Below, piece by piece: positions 25,729 through 36,368 of a stretch of DNA of 64,000 nt. The stretch is from contig NZ_CP126307.1 of assembly GCF_030144325.1 (NCBI RefSeq), positions 3,331,001-3,395,000 of the forward strand, in the 5' to 3' direction. Origin of the DNA: Bosea vestrisii (lineage in GTDB: Bacteria > Pseudomonadota > Alphaproteobacteria > Rhizobiales > Beijerinckiaceae). How positions within the stretch are numbered: position 1 is the stretch's first letter; each line of letters begins with the position of its first letter. Under the pieces are notes generated by a model. It worked only from the letters and a program-made list of their open reading frames with translations, was not told where the DNA came from and searched no databases. A program made the translations under genes and the position numbers.

Positions 25729-27114
25729 GTGCACCCGTTGCTGCTCCCTGCCGGAACACCCGCCATCCCCGTCCATTGCGTCGCCAAGGCCAACTGGCCG
25801 GCCTTGCAAGAAAAACTCGCCTCCGTCTCACGCAGCTTTGCCCAGGCTCAGGGCTTCGAAGCACGGACCGGGCAGCATGTCCTGCTGCCGGATGTGGCGG
25901 GTTCTCTTGCGGCCGTACTGCTCGGGGTCGATGTGGCGGGGCCGCGGCGGCGCGATCCGTTCGCACCCGGCCGTCTCGTCACGAGCCTGCCGCCGGGCAA
26001 CTACGCTCTTGCGGGCGATATTGGCGATGCCAGCCTCGCGGCACTCGGCTGGCTGCTCACCGCCTATCGTTTCGAGCGCTACCGCAAGCAAAAGCCGATC
26101 GCAGCCCGGCTCGTCCTGCCCGAGGGCGTCGACGGCGAGGAACTGACCAATCTCGCCGAGGCGACGGCGCTGGCGCGCGATCTCGTCAACACCTCCGCTG
26201 CCGATCTCGGTCCCGTCGAGATCGAGGCGGCCGTGCGGACGCTGGCGCAAACCCATGGTGCCGAGGTCGACAGCATCGTCGGCGACGATCTGCTCGTGGC
26301 CAATTTTCCGATGATCCATGCCGTCGGCCGGGCTTCGACGCGGGCGCCGCGACTGATCGATCTCCATTGGGGGGCGGCCGATCACCCAAAGGTGACCCTG
26401 GTCGGCAAGGGTGTCGCCTTCGACACCGGCGGGCTCAACCTCAAGACCGATGCCGGTATGCTGCTGATGAAGAAGGACATGGGCGGCGCGGCGGCGGCGA
26501 TCGCCGCGGCGCGCATGATCATGCAGGCGAAACTGAAGGTCCGCCTGCGCCTGCTGGTTCCTGCCGTCGAAAACGCCGTCTCCGGCGCCTCCTTCCGTCC
26601 CGGCGATGTGCTGCAGAGCCGAAAGGGGCTGACCGTCGAGATCGGCAACACCGACGCCGAGGGGAGGCTGATCCTCGCCGATGCGCTGGCGCTCGCCGAC
26701 GAGGAGGCACCCGAGCTGCTGATCGATTTCGCGACGCTGACCGGGGCCGCCCGCGTCGCGCTCGGGCCCGAGCTGCCGCCGTTCTATACCCATGACGACG
26801 GGCTGGCAGCCGAGATCGCTCGCCTCAGCGCTGCGGTGAACGATCCGGTCTGGCGCATGCCGCTCTGGCCGCCCTATGACGGCATGCTCGATTCCAAGAT
26901 CGCCGACCTCAACAATGTCTCCGGCGGCGCCTTCGCCGGCTCGGTGACGGCCGCGCTCTTCCTCAACCGCTTCGTCGAGAAGAGCCGCTCCTACGCGCAT
27001 TTCGACATTTACGGCTGGAACCCCTCGACCAAGCCGGGCCGGCCCGAGGGCGGCGAGTGTCAGGCGGCGCGGCTGACCTATGCCTTGGCGAAGCAGCTTT
27101 ATGGCGCCCGTTAA
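25729..27114 (+). CDS. M17 leucyl aminopeptidase family protein
   Basis: This is a cytosolic di-metal aminopeptidase that removes N-terminal residues from peptides. From the GTG at 25729 it has about 461 residues, shorter than PepA and like the PepB-type alphaproteobacterial group. The catalytic domain shows KGVAFDTGGLNLK (metal/active-site Lys), MKKDMGGAAAA, the family signature NTDAEGRLILADAL and the metal-binding DFATLTGAARVALG. An earlier GTG at 25666 is possible. It is followed by a MarR-type regulator and an NlpC/P60 peptidase, suggesting a role with cell-wall peptides; that part is inference. Confidence 0.9.
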   Translation: MHPLLLPAGTPAIPVHCVAKANWPALQEKLASVSRSFAQAQGFEARTGQHVLLPDVAGSLAAVLLGVDVAGPRRRDPFAPGRLVTSLPPGNYALAGDIGDASLAALGWLLTAYRFERYRKQKPIAARLVLPEGVDGEELTNLAEATALARDLVNTSAADLGPVEIEAAVRTLAQTHGAEVDSIVGDDLLVANFPMIHAVGRASTRAPRLIDLHWGAADHPKVTLVGKGVAFDTGGLNLKTDAGMLLMKKDMGGAAAAIAAARMIMQAKLKVRLRLLVPAVENAVSGASFRPGDVLQSRKGLTVEIGNTDAEGRLILADALALADEEAPELLIDFATLTGAARVALGPELPPFYTHDDGLAAEIARLSAAVNDPVWRMPLWPPYDGMLDSKIADLNNVSGGAFAGSVTAALFLNRFVEKSRSYAHFDIYGWNPSTKPGRPEGGECQAARLTYALAKQLYGAR

Positions 27115-27189
27115 GCCTGCCTTGCGACTTCGGTTGCGCACTGTCCGCGGTGCGATAATGATACGGCCCCGTAACGATCCGGGGACGGC

Positions 27190-27543
27190 ATGGCGCTGGA
27201 GATCAAGCCGACACAGGCGCTCAGGCTCTGGCGCGAGGTGCATCTCGATCTGGTGCGCGATACGCAAGCCGACCTGTCGGTGCGCCAGACCGCAATCCTG
27301 CTGACCATTTATCTCGAGTTGCCGCCGCATACCGTACGTGGCCTCGCGGCGCGGCTCGGCGTGACCAAGCCGGTGATCACCCGCGCCCTCGACAGCATGG
27401 GCAAGCTCGGCCTGGTCACGCGCAAGCGCGACGAGTTCGACAAGCGGAATGTCGTGATCCAGCGGACCGTGGCGGGTGCCCTCGCGGTCGAGCATCTCGC
27501 GGATCTGGTCACCGCGCGGGCGCGCGAGCTCGGCGCTGCCTGA
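27190..27543 (+). CDS. MarR-type winged-helix transcriptional regulator
   Basis: The 117-residue protein has a winged helix-turn-helix of the MarR group. The recognition region is HTVRGLAARLGVTKPVITRALDSMGKLGLVTRKRDEFDKRNVVIQRTVAG; the Asp-x-Arg wing (DEFDKRN) is characteristic. It is shorter than typical MarR (about 140-150 aa), with a reduced C-terminal dimerisation helix. Its targets are unknown; the flanking aminopeptidase and NlpC/P60 genes, in the same direction, are candidates. Confidence 0.82.
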   Translation: MALEIKPTQALRLWREVHLDLVRDTQADLSVRQTAILLTIYLELPPHTVRGLAARLGVTKPVITRALDSMGKLGLVTRKRDEFDKRNVVIQRTVAGALAVEHLADLVTARARELGAA

Positions 27544-27582
27544 GCGCTTCGTCCGTTAACCGGACCCGGCTAGAGTGCTGCC

Positions 27583-28446
27583 ATGACCGCGATTCTTGAC
27601 CGCCGCCTCACGCCCGCCCGCCCGGATCTCGCCGCCCGTCATCTCGACGGCAAGGTCGAGGCCCTTGCCTTCGCCGATCCGATCCCGATGCGGGTCGTCA
27701 CGCCCTCAGCGCCGCTGCGGCGCGAGCCCAGGCCCGATGCGCCGCTCGACACCGAGGCGCTCGCTGGCGAGGCCGTCCGGGTCTACGAGCAGCATGAGGG
27801 TTGGGCCTGGGGCCAGCTCGTCGGCGATTCCTATGTCGGCTACCTGCCGGAGGACTGCCTCGCGGGCGACGCGCCGGTGCCGACGCATCGCGTCAGTGCG
27901 CTTCGGACCTTCGTCTACCCCGGGCCCTCGATCAAACTGCCGCCGCTGGAGGCGCTGTCCATCGGTGCGGCACTGGCAGTCACCGGCGAGAGCGGCGACT
28001 TCTTCACGACCGGGCATGGCGGCTACATCTTCAAGCAGCATCTTTGTCCGCGCGATCAGCACGAGCCCGATTTCGTCGCCATCGCCGAGCGATTCCTGCA
28101 CGTCCCCTATTTATGGGGCGGCAAGACCAGCCTCGGCCTCGACTGCTCGGCGCTGGTCCAGCTCTCGCTGGCTGCGGCTGGCGTGGCCGCGCCGCGCGAT
28201 TCCGATATGCAGGAACAGGGGCTCGGCGAGGCGCTCGCCTTCGATGATCGTCTGAATGGCCTCAGCCGCGGCGACCTCGTCTTCTGGAAAGGCCATGTCG
28301 GCATCATGACCGGCCCGGACACGCTGCTGCACGCCACGGCCTTCACCATGAGCGTGATCAGCGAGCCCTTGCCCCCGGCGCGCGACCGCATCCTCGCCCG
28401 CAATGGCGGGCCGATCACTGCGATCAAGCGATTGGCGCCTCAGTAG
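27583..28446 (+). CDS. NlpC/P60 family cysteine peptidase with SH3-like domains
   Basis: This enzyme should cleave gamma-D-Glu-diaminoacid bonds of peptidoglycan peptides. The 287-residue protein has SH3-like regions at about residues 30-150 and a C-terminal NlpC/P60 domain. The catalytic Cys is in LGLDCSALVQLSL, the first His in WKGHVGIMTG, and the third polar residue in LLHATAF. There is no signal peptide, so it probably acts in the cytoplasm on recycled muropeptides, as known for YkfC-type enzymes. Its stop overlaps the tail of ghrA by 7 bp. Confidence 0.9.
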   Translation: MTAILDRRLTPARPDLAARHLDGKVEALAFADPIPMRVVTPSAPLRREPRPDAPLDTEALAGEAVRVYEQHEGWAWGQLVGDSYVGYLPEDCLAGDAPVPTHRVSALRTFVYPGPSIKLPPLEALSIGAALAVTGESGDFFTTGHGGYIFKQHLCPRDQHEPDFVAIAERFLHVPYLWGGKTSLGLDCSALVQLSLAAAGVAAPRDSDMQEQGLGEALAFDDRLNGLSRGDLVFWKGHVGIMTGPDTLLHATAFTMSVISEPLPPARDRILARNGGPITAIKRLAPQ

Positions 28447-29384
28447 CCCCGCGTCGGATCGACGACGTTCTCGAGCGCGCCGCCGGCCTCCAGCCGCCTG
28501 ATCTGCGCCGCGATCTGGTCGGCAACAGCTTCCGGCGCCGACATGGCGGCATTATGCGGCGTCACCGTCACGGCGGGATGGCTCCACAGCGGCGAAGCCT
28601 GCGGCAGCGGCTCGGTCTCAAAGACGTCCAGCACCGTAGCCCTGAGCTCGCCGGCGTCGAGCGCCGCCAGGATGTCGGCCTCAACCTGCAATTTGCCGCG
28701 CCCGGCATTGATCAGCGCCGGCCCGCCGAGCCGGCCGTCGCGCGCCAGCCTTGCCAGCAACGGGCGGTTCAGGATGCCGTGCGTCTCCGGCGTATGCGGC
28801 AGCAGGCTGACGAGGATGTCGGTGCGGGCGAGGAAGGCTGCGAGGCCGTCCTCGCCGGCGAAGGTGGTGAGGCCTTCGATCGTTTTTGGCGAGCGGCTCC
28901 AGCCGGCGACATCGAAGCCGATCATCTGCAGCTTGCGCGCCGCATCCTGCCCGAGTTCGCCGAGCCCCATGATGCCGACGCGCACCTCGCGCGCTGCTGG
29001 CTGGTTCCGGTCGTCATCCCAGAGCGTCTCGCGCTGCTGGCGGTCATAGCGGTGCTGCTGGCGCAGCTGCATCAGGCAGTGCAGCACGACGTATTCGCTC
29101 ATCCGTGTCGTCAGATCCGGGTCGATCACCCGTGCGATCGGCGCCTCAGGCAGGCGGCTATCGGCGAAGAGATGGTCGACGCCGGCACCGAGCGAGAAGA
29201 TCGCGGCGAGGTTGGGCAGGCCGGCAAGGCTACCCTCCGGATGCTTCCAGCTCGCGACATAATGGACGGCGCGCCGATCGAAGGGTTCGCCCAGGGTGAC
29301 GATCGGCAGCTCGGGCAGCAGCGCCGCGAAGCGCTCGCGCCAGCTCTCGACATGCCAGCCGGTGATGGCCAGAAGCAGGCTCAT
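28440..29384 (-). CDS. ghrA: glyoxylate/hydroxypyruvate reductase A
   Basis: This D-2-hydroxyacid dehydrogenase reduces glyoxylate to glycolate and hydroxypyruvate to glycerate with NADPH. The 314-residue protein contains the Rossmann loop VGIMGLGELGQDAARKL and then WSRSPK, the substrate-binding SLLPHTPETHGILN, the catalytic Arg region (LINAGRGKLQVEADILAAL), and the catalytic His of VTPHNAAMS. It starts 14 bp after deoA and is the last gene of the nucleoside salvage operon, an unexpected position for this enzyme. Confidence 0.88.
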   Translation of the reverse strand: MSLLLAITGWHVESWRERFAALLPELPIVTLGEPFDRRAVHYVASWKHPEGSLAGLPNLAAIFSLGAGVDHLFADSRLPEAPIARVIDPDLTTRMSEYVVLHCLMQLRQQHRYDRQQRETLWDDDRNQPAAREVRVGIMGLGELGQDAARKLQMIGFDVAGWSRSPKTIEGLTTFAGEDGLAAFLARTDILVSLLPHTPETHGILNRPLLARLARDGRLGGPALINAGRGKLQVEADILAALDAGELRATVLDVFETEPLPQASPLWSHPAVTVTPHNAAMSAPEAVADQIAAQIRRLEAGGALENVVDPTRGY

Positions 29385-29398
29385 GGGCAGAAACTTTC

Positions 29399-30705
<1,307 letters not shown>

Positions 30706-30709
<4 letters not shown>

Positions 30710-31467
30710 TAGGCTCCGTCGGTCCGTTCGGCCGGGGCGGTGCCGGCGATGATGTCGGCGAGGACGCCGTAGAGCCCGCTCGCGCCGAAGCGGAAGGTCT
30801 GAGGCGTCGCCCAGTCCGGGCCCATCAACTCATTGGCAAGGTCGAGATAGGTCTTCGCATCGGCGAGCGTACGCAGGCCGCCGGACGGCTTCAGACCGAC
30901 CGGTTTGCCTGAGGCCTTGATCGCCTCCAGCATGGTGCGAGCGGCGGCCGGCGTGGCGGATGTCTTGGTCTTGCCGGTCGAGGTCTTGATGAAGTCGGCC
31001 CCGGCCGCGATAGCGAGTTCGGAGGCCGCGCGCACCGCTGCCTGATCGGGATATTCTCCGGTCTCGAGGATGACTTTGAGCGTCTTGTTGCCGCAGCTGC
31101 CGCGTGCTTCGGCGACCATCTCACGGGCGATCTCGGCATCTCCGGCTAGGAAGGCGCGCCAGGGAAGCACCAGGTCGATCTCGTCGGCGCCATCCGCGAT
31201 CGCCTCGGTGATATCGCTGCCGATCAGGCTGCAATTGCTGTTGCCGGCCGGGAAATTGATCACCGTCGCGATCCTGACCGGCGAGGCCTTCAAGCTCTGG
31301 CGGGCCAGCTTGACGAATTGCGGCCAGATGCAGATTGCCGCGACTGGGCCAGGCGCCGCGACGGCGCGGGCGCAAAGCTGCAGCGCGCCGGTCTCACTGG
31401 CCTGATCGGACAAATCGGTCAGGTCGAGCAGGCGTAGCGCGCGCAGGGCGAGATCGGCATCGGACAT
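30706..31467 (-). CDS. deoC: deoxyribose-phosphate aldolase
   Basis: DeoC cleaves 2-deoxyribose 5-phosphate to glyceraldehyde 3-phosphate and acetaldehyde. From the ATG at 31467 the protein has 253 residues. The Schiff-base lysine sits in ADFIKTSTGKTKTSATPAA, and the second active-site lysine is in KPVGLKPSGGLRTLADA. It starts 2 bp after the punA stop and overlaps deoA, so translation of the three genes is tightly coupled. Confidence 0.95.
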
Positions 31468-31469
31468 GG

Positions 31470-32282
31470 TCAGAGCTCGCTCAGGAAGGCGCGCAGCACC
31501 CGCCGCAGCGCGGTGGTCGCGGTCGCGGCGACATCGCGCGTCTCGCCATGGCTGGGCGCGCCGCCCAGGATGCCCGCCCCCATATTGGTGACGATCGAGA
31601 TGCCGGCGACACGCAGGCCGTAGCGGCGCGCCAGGATCACCTCCGGCACGGTCGACATCCCCACGAGGTCGGCGCCGAGCGTCTTGGCCATCTTGATCTC
31701 GGCCGGCGTCTCGAAGCTCGGCCCGGAGAACCACATATAGACGCCCTCGCCCATATTGGCGCCGCTGGCGGCGGCGGCTTTCTTCAGTCGGGCGCGCAGA
31801 TGCGGGTCATAGGCGTCGATCATCGGCACGAAACGGCCGTCGCCGGTATCGCCGACCAGCGGGTTGGGGCCGTTATAGTTGATGTGGTCGGTGATCAAAG
31901 CGAGGCTGCCGGGGCGCAGATCCGGCCGCAGCGAGCCGGCGGCGTTGGTCAGCACCAGCGGCGGCGAGCCGAAGGCGGCGAGCATGCCGAGTGGCACGCG
32001 CATGATCGCGGGATCGCCGGTTTCGTAGAAATGCGCGCGACCCTCGAAGACCAGCACGCGCTTGCCGTGCAGCACGCCATAGCTGAGCCGCTTGGCATGG
32101 CCCGAGACCGACCCTTTCGGAAAGCCCGGGATTTCCTCGAAGGGAACGGAGATCGGATCGACCATGTCGTCGATGATGCGTCCGAGCCCGGTGCCGAGTA
32201 CGATGGCGCAGTCGATGCCGCCATCGATGCCTCGATCGATCAGTACCGATGCCGCTCGGTCGAAAAGCGCATCCGCCGCCAT
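31470..32282 (-). CDS. purine nucleoside phosphorylase
   Basis: This enzyme phosphorolyses purine (deoxy)nucleosides to base and (deoxy)ribose 1-phosphate. The 270-residue trimeric-type PNP has the N-terminal phosphate loop CAIVLGTGLGRIIDD, GVLHGKRVLVFEGRAHFYE with the phosphate-binding Arg and His, TNAAGSLRPDLRPGSLALITDHINY, the base-pocket stretch with Glu (YMWFSGPSFETPAEIKM), and the SNM-like segment VTNMGAGI. It lies between cdd and deoC in the salvage operon. Confidence 0.94.
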   Translation of the reverse strand: MAADALFDRAASVLIDRGIDGGIDCAIVLGTGLGRIIDDMVDPISVPFEEIPGFPKGSVSGHAKRLSYGVLHGKRVLVFEGRAHFYETGDPAIMRVPLGMLAAFGSPPLVLTNAAGSLRPDLRPGSLALITDHINYNGPNPLVGDTGDGRFVPMIDAYDPHLRARLKKAAAASGANMGEGVYMWFSGPSFETPAEIKMAKTLGADLVGMSTVPEVILARRYGLRVAGISIVTNMGAGILGGAPSHGETRDVAATATTALRRVLRAFLSEL

Positions 32283-32344
32283 GTTGTCTGCTCCATCGGC
32301 GCGTTTTCCGCGCTCATCGGGTCGTCGCAGGGGACGCCCGCAAA

Positions 32345-32755
32345 TCAGGTCGGCAAATTGGCCGGTCCGAACGAGGCTGGCAACAGCTCGGCCAGCGAAA
32401 AACGCGTACGAATGCCCTCGGGCCCGGCGATGACGATCGGTATCTCCGGGCCGGCGAATTCGCGGATGCGCTGGCGGCAGGCACCACAGGGCGTCACCAG
32501 CTCGGCACCGTCGCCGATGATGAGGATGGCGCGGATGGCGCGCGCCCCGCCGGCGACCATCGCCGAGATCGCGCCGGCCTCGGCGCAGGCGCCGACTGGA
32601 TAGGCGGCATTCTCGACATTGCAGCCGGGATAGATCGTGCCGTCATCGGCCAGGATGGCAGCGCCGACCTTGAAGCGCGAATAGGGCGCATAGGCCTTCT
32701 GCTGCGCGGCTAGAGCCGCGGCGAAGAGCGCGTCGAGATCGGGTTCGGCGGACAC
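32345..32755 (-). CDS. cdd: cytidine deaminase
   Basis: Cdd converts (deoxy)cytidine to (deoxy)uridine. The 136-residue tetrameric-type enzyme carries the zinc site in GACAEAGAIS (Cys and catalytic Glu) and PCGACRQRIREF (two Cys ligands). The substrate-binding region YAPYSRFKVGAAI and NVENAAYPVGACAEA is complete. It follows the transport genes by 4 bp, so transport and deamination are co-expressed. Confidence 0.95.
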   Translation of the reverse strand: MSAEPDLDALFAAALAAQQKAYAPYSRFKVGAAILADDGTIYPGCNVENAAYPVGACAEAGAISAMVAGGARAIRAILIIGDGAELVTPCGACRQRIREFAGPEIPIVIAGPEGIRTRFSLAELLPASFGPANLPT

Positions 32756-32759
32756 CTCT

Positions 32760-33731
32760 TCAACGCTCCTTCACATAGGGCAGGCCCGAGGCCTTGGGCG
32801 GCGTCGCCCTGCCGATGAAGCCGGCGAGCAGCACCACCGTCATCACATAGGGCAGGGCCTGGATCGCCTGGACCGGGACGAGGCCGATGCCCGGCAAACT
32901 CACGCCCTGGAGCCGGATCGCGACCGCGTCGAGCAGACCGAAGAGCAGGCAGGCGAACAAAGCCGGCCAGGGCCGCCAATTGGCGAAGATCACCGCGGCG
33001 AGCGCGATGAAGCCCTTGCCGGCCGTCATCTGCGGCAGGAAGCCGGCCGATTGCGAAACGGCGAGATAGGTACCCCCTAAACCGCAAAGCGCGCCGCAGA
33101 TGATCACCGCGGCATAGCGCAGGCCGGCGACCGAGACGCCGGCGGTGTCGACCGCCGCTGGATTCTCGCCGACGGCACGCAGGCGCAGGCCGAAGCGGGT
33201 GTGTTTCAGCGTCAGCGCCGTCAGCACGAGGGCAAGCACTGCGAGATAGACCGGTGCGGCATGGCCAGAGATCGCGATGTCGTAGATCGGGCCGAGGACC
33301 GGGACCTCCTTGAGGGTCCCAACCAAAGGCAGGTCGAGCTCGGGAAAGCGCGCCGAGCCTTCGAGATTCGGCGTGCGTCCGCCCTGGCCGTACCAGGCAT
33401 TGCCGAGGATGGCAGTGAGCCCGACCGCGAGCATGTTGATCGCGACGCCGGAGACGATCTGGTTGCCGCGCCAGGTGATCGCGGCAAAGCCGTGCACCAG
33501 CGACAGCGCGATGGCGGCGAGCATGCCGGCGCCCAGGCCCGCCCAGGCCGAGCCGCTGTGATAGGCGGCGACCGCAGAGGCGAAGGCGGCGATCAGCATC
33601 TTGCCTTCGAGCCCGATGTCGACGACGCCGGAGCGCTCCGACCAGAGCCCGGCGAGCGCCGCGCAGAGCAGCGGGATCGACAGGCGGATCGTCGAATCGA
33701 GGATGACGGCAAGGGTCTGGACGATCTCCAT
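32760..33731 (-). CDS. nucleoside ABC transporter permease (NupQ/BmpD type)
   Basis: This is one of two membrane subunits of a BMP-type nucleoside importer. From the ATG at 33731 it has 323 residues and about eight to ten hydrophobic segments. It contains the family start LSIPLLCAALAGLWSERSGVVDIGLEGKML and the cytoplasmic coupling region RAVGENPAAVDTAGVSVAGLRY typical of branched-chain/BMP-type permeases. The upstream permease gene ends 4 bp earlier. No periplasmic binding domain is fused. Confidence 0.9.
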   Translation of the reverse strand: MEIVQTLAVILDSTIRLSIPLLCAALAGLWSERSGVVDIGLEGKMLIAAFASAVAAYHSGSAWAGLGAGMLAAIALSLVHGFAAITWRGNQIVSGVAINMLAVGLTAILGNAWYGQGGRTPNLEGSARFPELDLPLVGTLKEVPVLGPIYDIAISGHAAPVYLAVLALVLTALTLKHTRFGLRLRAVGENPAAVDTAGVSVAGLRYAAVIICGALCGLGGTYLAVSQSAGFLPQMTAGKGFIALAAVIFANWRPWPALFACLLFGLLDAVAIRLQGVSLPGIGLVPVQAIQALPYVMTVVLLAGFIGRATPPKASGLPYVKER

Positions 33732-33735
33732 CGCC

Positions 33736-34836
33736 TTAGCTTCCGCGCCCGAGATTGAGCACGCCGGCGACGAGACGCCGAAACAGCCCGTCGAGCGCAC
33801 CGGCGAAGAGGATGACGATGCCGCCGATCACCACGACCATGTCGCGGGTGATGGTCGGCTTGTCGAAGGAGAGCTCCGCCCCGCCCTGATAGAGCACGCC
33901 GAAGAGCAAAGCAGCGAGCCCGACGCCGACCGGATGCCCACGCCCCATCAGCGCCACCGCGATGCCGACGAAGCCGTAGCCGGCGGTAAAGTCGAGCACG
34001 AGCCGATGCTGCACGCCCATCGCCTCGTTGACCGCGAGCCCGCCGGCGAGCGCACCCGAGATCGCCATCGCCACCATCGTGATCCGCGCGGGCGAGATGC
34101 CGGCATAGGCCGCGGCGCGCGGATTGGCGCCGACTGTGCGGATCGCGTAGCCGAGCCGTGAGCGGTAGATCAGCGCCCAGACCGCGACGAGGGACGCGAG
34201 CGCCAGCAGGAACGAGGTATTGAGTGGCGTCGAGGGCAGTTTCAGCCCGAAGGCGCCGAGCAGTTCGTGGATCGGCGTCAGCACCGCCTGCTTCGGGAAG
34301 TCCGGGGTTTCCGGCTGCATCGAGCCCGTTTTCCCCATCACCTCGACCAGAAGGTAGACGATCAGGGTCGCGGCGATGAAGTTGAACATGATCGTGGTGA
34401 TCACGACATGGCTGCCGCGCGTCGCCTGGAGGTAGCCGGGAATGAAGGCCCAGAGCGCCCCGCCCGCCGCCGCGGCGAGGATCGCGAGCGGCACCAGGAG
34501 GATGCCCGGCAAGGGCGCGAGCCAGAGGCAGGCGAGCGCGGCAAAGATGCCGGCGATGGTCGCCTGGCCCTCGCCGCCAATGTTGAACAGGCCGGCATGG
34601 AAGGCGACCGCGACGGCCAGGCCGGTGAAGATGAAATTGGTGCTGTAGTAGAGCGTGAAGCCGAGGCCCTCGAGGCTGCCGAGCGAGCCCTTCAGCAAGA
34701 GCGCCGTCGCCTCCAGCGGGCTCTCGCCGATCGAGAGCACGACGAGCCCGGCGACGACGAGCGCCGCCGCGACCGAGACCAGCGGGACGAGCGCCGTGTC
34801 GGCCCAGCGCGGCAGCTCGAGCGGGGCGGCACTCAT
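33736..34836 (-). CDS. nucleoside ABC transporter permease (NupP/BmpC type)
   Basis: This is the second membrane subunit of the nucleoside importer. The 366-residue protein has about ten hydrophobic segments and the coupling-helix region IRTVGANPRAAAYAGISPARITMVAMAISGALAGGLAV. It is longer than its partner, as is usual in BmpC/YufP proteins, because of an extra extracytoplasmic loop around residues 170-200 (GKTGSMQPETPDFPK). Its ATG overlaps the stop of the ATPase gene. Confidence 0.9.
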   Translation of the reverse strand: MSAAPLELPRWADTALVPLVSVAAALVVAGLVVLSIGESPLEATALLLKGSLGSLEGLGFTLYYSTNFIFTGLAVAVAFHAGLFNIGGEGQATIAGIFAALACLWLAPLPGILLVPLAILAAAAGGALWAFIPGYLQATRGSHVVITTIMFNFIAATLIVYLLVEVMGKTGSMQPETPDFPKQAVLTPIHELLGAFGLKLPSTPLNTSFLLALASLVAVWALIYRSRLGYAIRTVGANPRAAAYAGISPARITMVAMAISGALAGGLAVNEAMGVQHRLVLDFTAGYGFVGIAVALMGRGHPVGVGLAALLFGVLYQGGAELSFDKPTITRDMVVVIGGIVILFAGALDGLFRRLVAGVLNLGRGS

Positions 34837-36368
34837 GCCGCGCGCTCGCTGACGCCGGCCATCAGCAGGCCGAGATCGCGCTCGTCGGTGGTGGTCGCCT
34901 CGCGCTCACCGGTGATCTGGCCCCCGCAGAGGGCAAGGATGCGGTCGGACAGCGCCATCACCTCTTCCAATTCGACCGAGACGAGCAGGATCGCGACGCC
35001 GGCGTCGCGCAGCGCGATCAGCCGGCGATGGATGAACTCGATCGCGCCGATATCGACACCGCGCGTCGGCTGGCCAACCAGCAGCACCTTCGGCGCCCGC
35101 TCGATCTCGCGGGCGAGCACGATCTTCTGCTGGTTGCCGCCGGAGAATTTGGCCGTCTTCAGGGTCGGATCGACCGGGCGGACGTCGTAATCCTGCATGC
35201 CGGTGCGCGCATGCTGCTCGACCAGCGCCGGGGACAGGAAGGGACCGCGTCCGAAGGCCGGATCGTCATGGTAGCCGAGGATGGCGTTCTCGGATGCGGC
35301 GAAGGCGGTAACGAGGCCGGTCCTGAGCCGGTCCTCGGGGATGTGCATCAGGCCGAGCTTGCGCAGATTGGCCGGGTTGCGGTCGGCAGCGTTGAGGATC
35401 TGGCCGCCGAGCCGGATCACGCCGCGCGCGGGCTGGGTCAGTCCTGCCAGCACGTCGAGCAGTTCGCTCTGGCCGTTGCCGGCGACGCCGGCGATGCCGA
35501 CGATTTCGCCTTCATGCAAAGTGAGGCTGGCGTCTCGCAGCGTCTCGCAGCCGCGCTCATCGACCACGGTCAGTCCTGCCGCTTCGAGCACCGGCACGCC
35601 GCGCTTTCGGGGGCTCTTCTCGACGCGCAGCAGCACGCGGCGGCCGACCATCGCCTCGGCGAGCTCGGCCGGCGAGGTCCTGTCCGTCTCGACATGGGCG
35701 ACCATCTCGCCACGCCGCATCACCGAGACACGGTCGGTCACCGCCATGATCTCGCGCAGCTTGTGGGTGATCAGGATCACCGTCTTGCCCTGCGCCTTCA
35801 AGGCCCGCAGCAATTCGAAGAGCTGGTCGGCCTCGGCCGGGGTCAGCACCGCCGTCGGCTCGTCGAGGATCAGCACCTCGGCGCCGCGATAGAGCGCCTT
35901 CAGGATCTCGACGCGCTGCTGCAGGCCGACCGAGAGCGTGCCGACGATCGCGTCGGGATCGATGGCGAGGCCATATTCCTGCGATAGCCGCGCCAGCTCG
36001 GCCCGTGCCTTGCCGATGCCGCGCTTGAGCAGCGCCCCGCCCTCGGCACCGAGCACGATGTTCTCGACCACGCTGAGCGGCTCGACCAGCATGAAATGCT
36101 GGTGGACCATGCCGATCCCGGCGGCGATCGCATCCGAGGAGGAGCGGATGCGGCGCTGCTCGCCGCGCACCCGGATCTCGCCGGAATCGGCCTCGTAGAA
36201 GCCGTAGAGGATCGACATCAGCGTCGACTTGCCGGCGCCATTCTCGCCGACGATGCCGTGGATCGAGCTGGCGGCGATGGTGAGCGACACGTCCTTGTTG
36301 GCCTTGACCGGGCCGAACGCCTTGCTGATGCCGATCAGCGCGATGGCTGGGGCTATGGCTTCACTCAT
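34833..36368 (-). CDS. nucleoside ABC transporter ATP-binding protein (two ABC domains)
   Basis: This is the energising subunit of the BMP-type nucleoside importer. The 511-residue protein has two ABC cassettes in tandem, like RbsA and NupO. The first has Walker A GENGAGKSTLMSIL, signature LSVGLQQRVEILKAL and Walker B VLILDEPTAVLTP. The second is degenerate in its P-loop (GVAGNGQSELLDVL) but keeps FSGGNQQKIVLAREI and LLVGQPTRGVD. This asymmetry is normal for the family. It overlaps both neighbouring genes by 4 bp. Confidence 0.93.
   Translation of the reverse strand: MSEAIAPAIALIGISKAFGPVKANKDVSLTIAASSIHGIVGENGAGKSTLMSILYGFYEADSGEIRVRGEQRRIRSSSDAIAAGIGMVHQHFMLVEPLSVVENIVLGAEGGALLKRGIGKARAELARLSQEYGLAIDPDAIVGTLSVGLQQRVEILKALYRGAEVLILDEPTAVLTPAEADQLFELLRALKAQGKTVILITHKLREIMAVTDRVSVMRRGEMVAHVETDRTSPAELAEAMVGRRVLLRVEKSPRKRGVPVLEAAGLTVVDERGCETLRDASLTLHEGEIVGIAGVAGNGQSELLDVLAGLTQPARGVIRLGGQILNAADRNPANLRKLGLMHIPEDRLRTGLVTAFAASENAILGYHDDPAFGRGPFLSPALVEQHARTGMQDYDVRPVDPTLKTAKFSGGNQQKIVLAREIERAPKVLLVGQPTRGVDIGAIEFIHRRLIALRDAGVAILLVSVELEEVMALSDRILALCGGQITGEREATTTDERDLGLLMAGVSERAA

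Noticed and set aside
25828..27495. 555-codon open frame on the minus strand
   Set aside because: It is antisense to the complete M17 aminopeptidase gene, has the His/Arg/Gly-rich composition of GC-driven shadow frames and no ribosome-binding site or recognisable domain.
34833..36368. Degenerate second P-loop in the nucleoside ABC ATPase as a sign of decay
   Set aside because: Tandem-cassette importers such as RbsA and NupO normally have an asymmetric, partly degenerate second P-loop.
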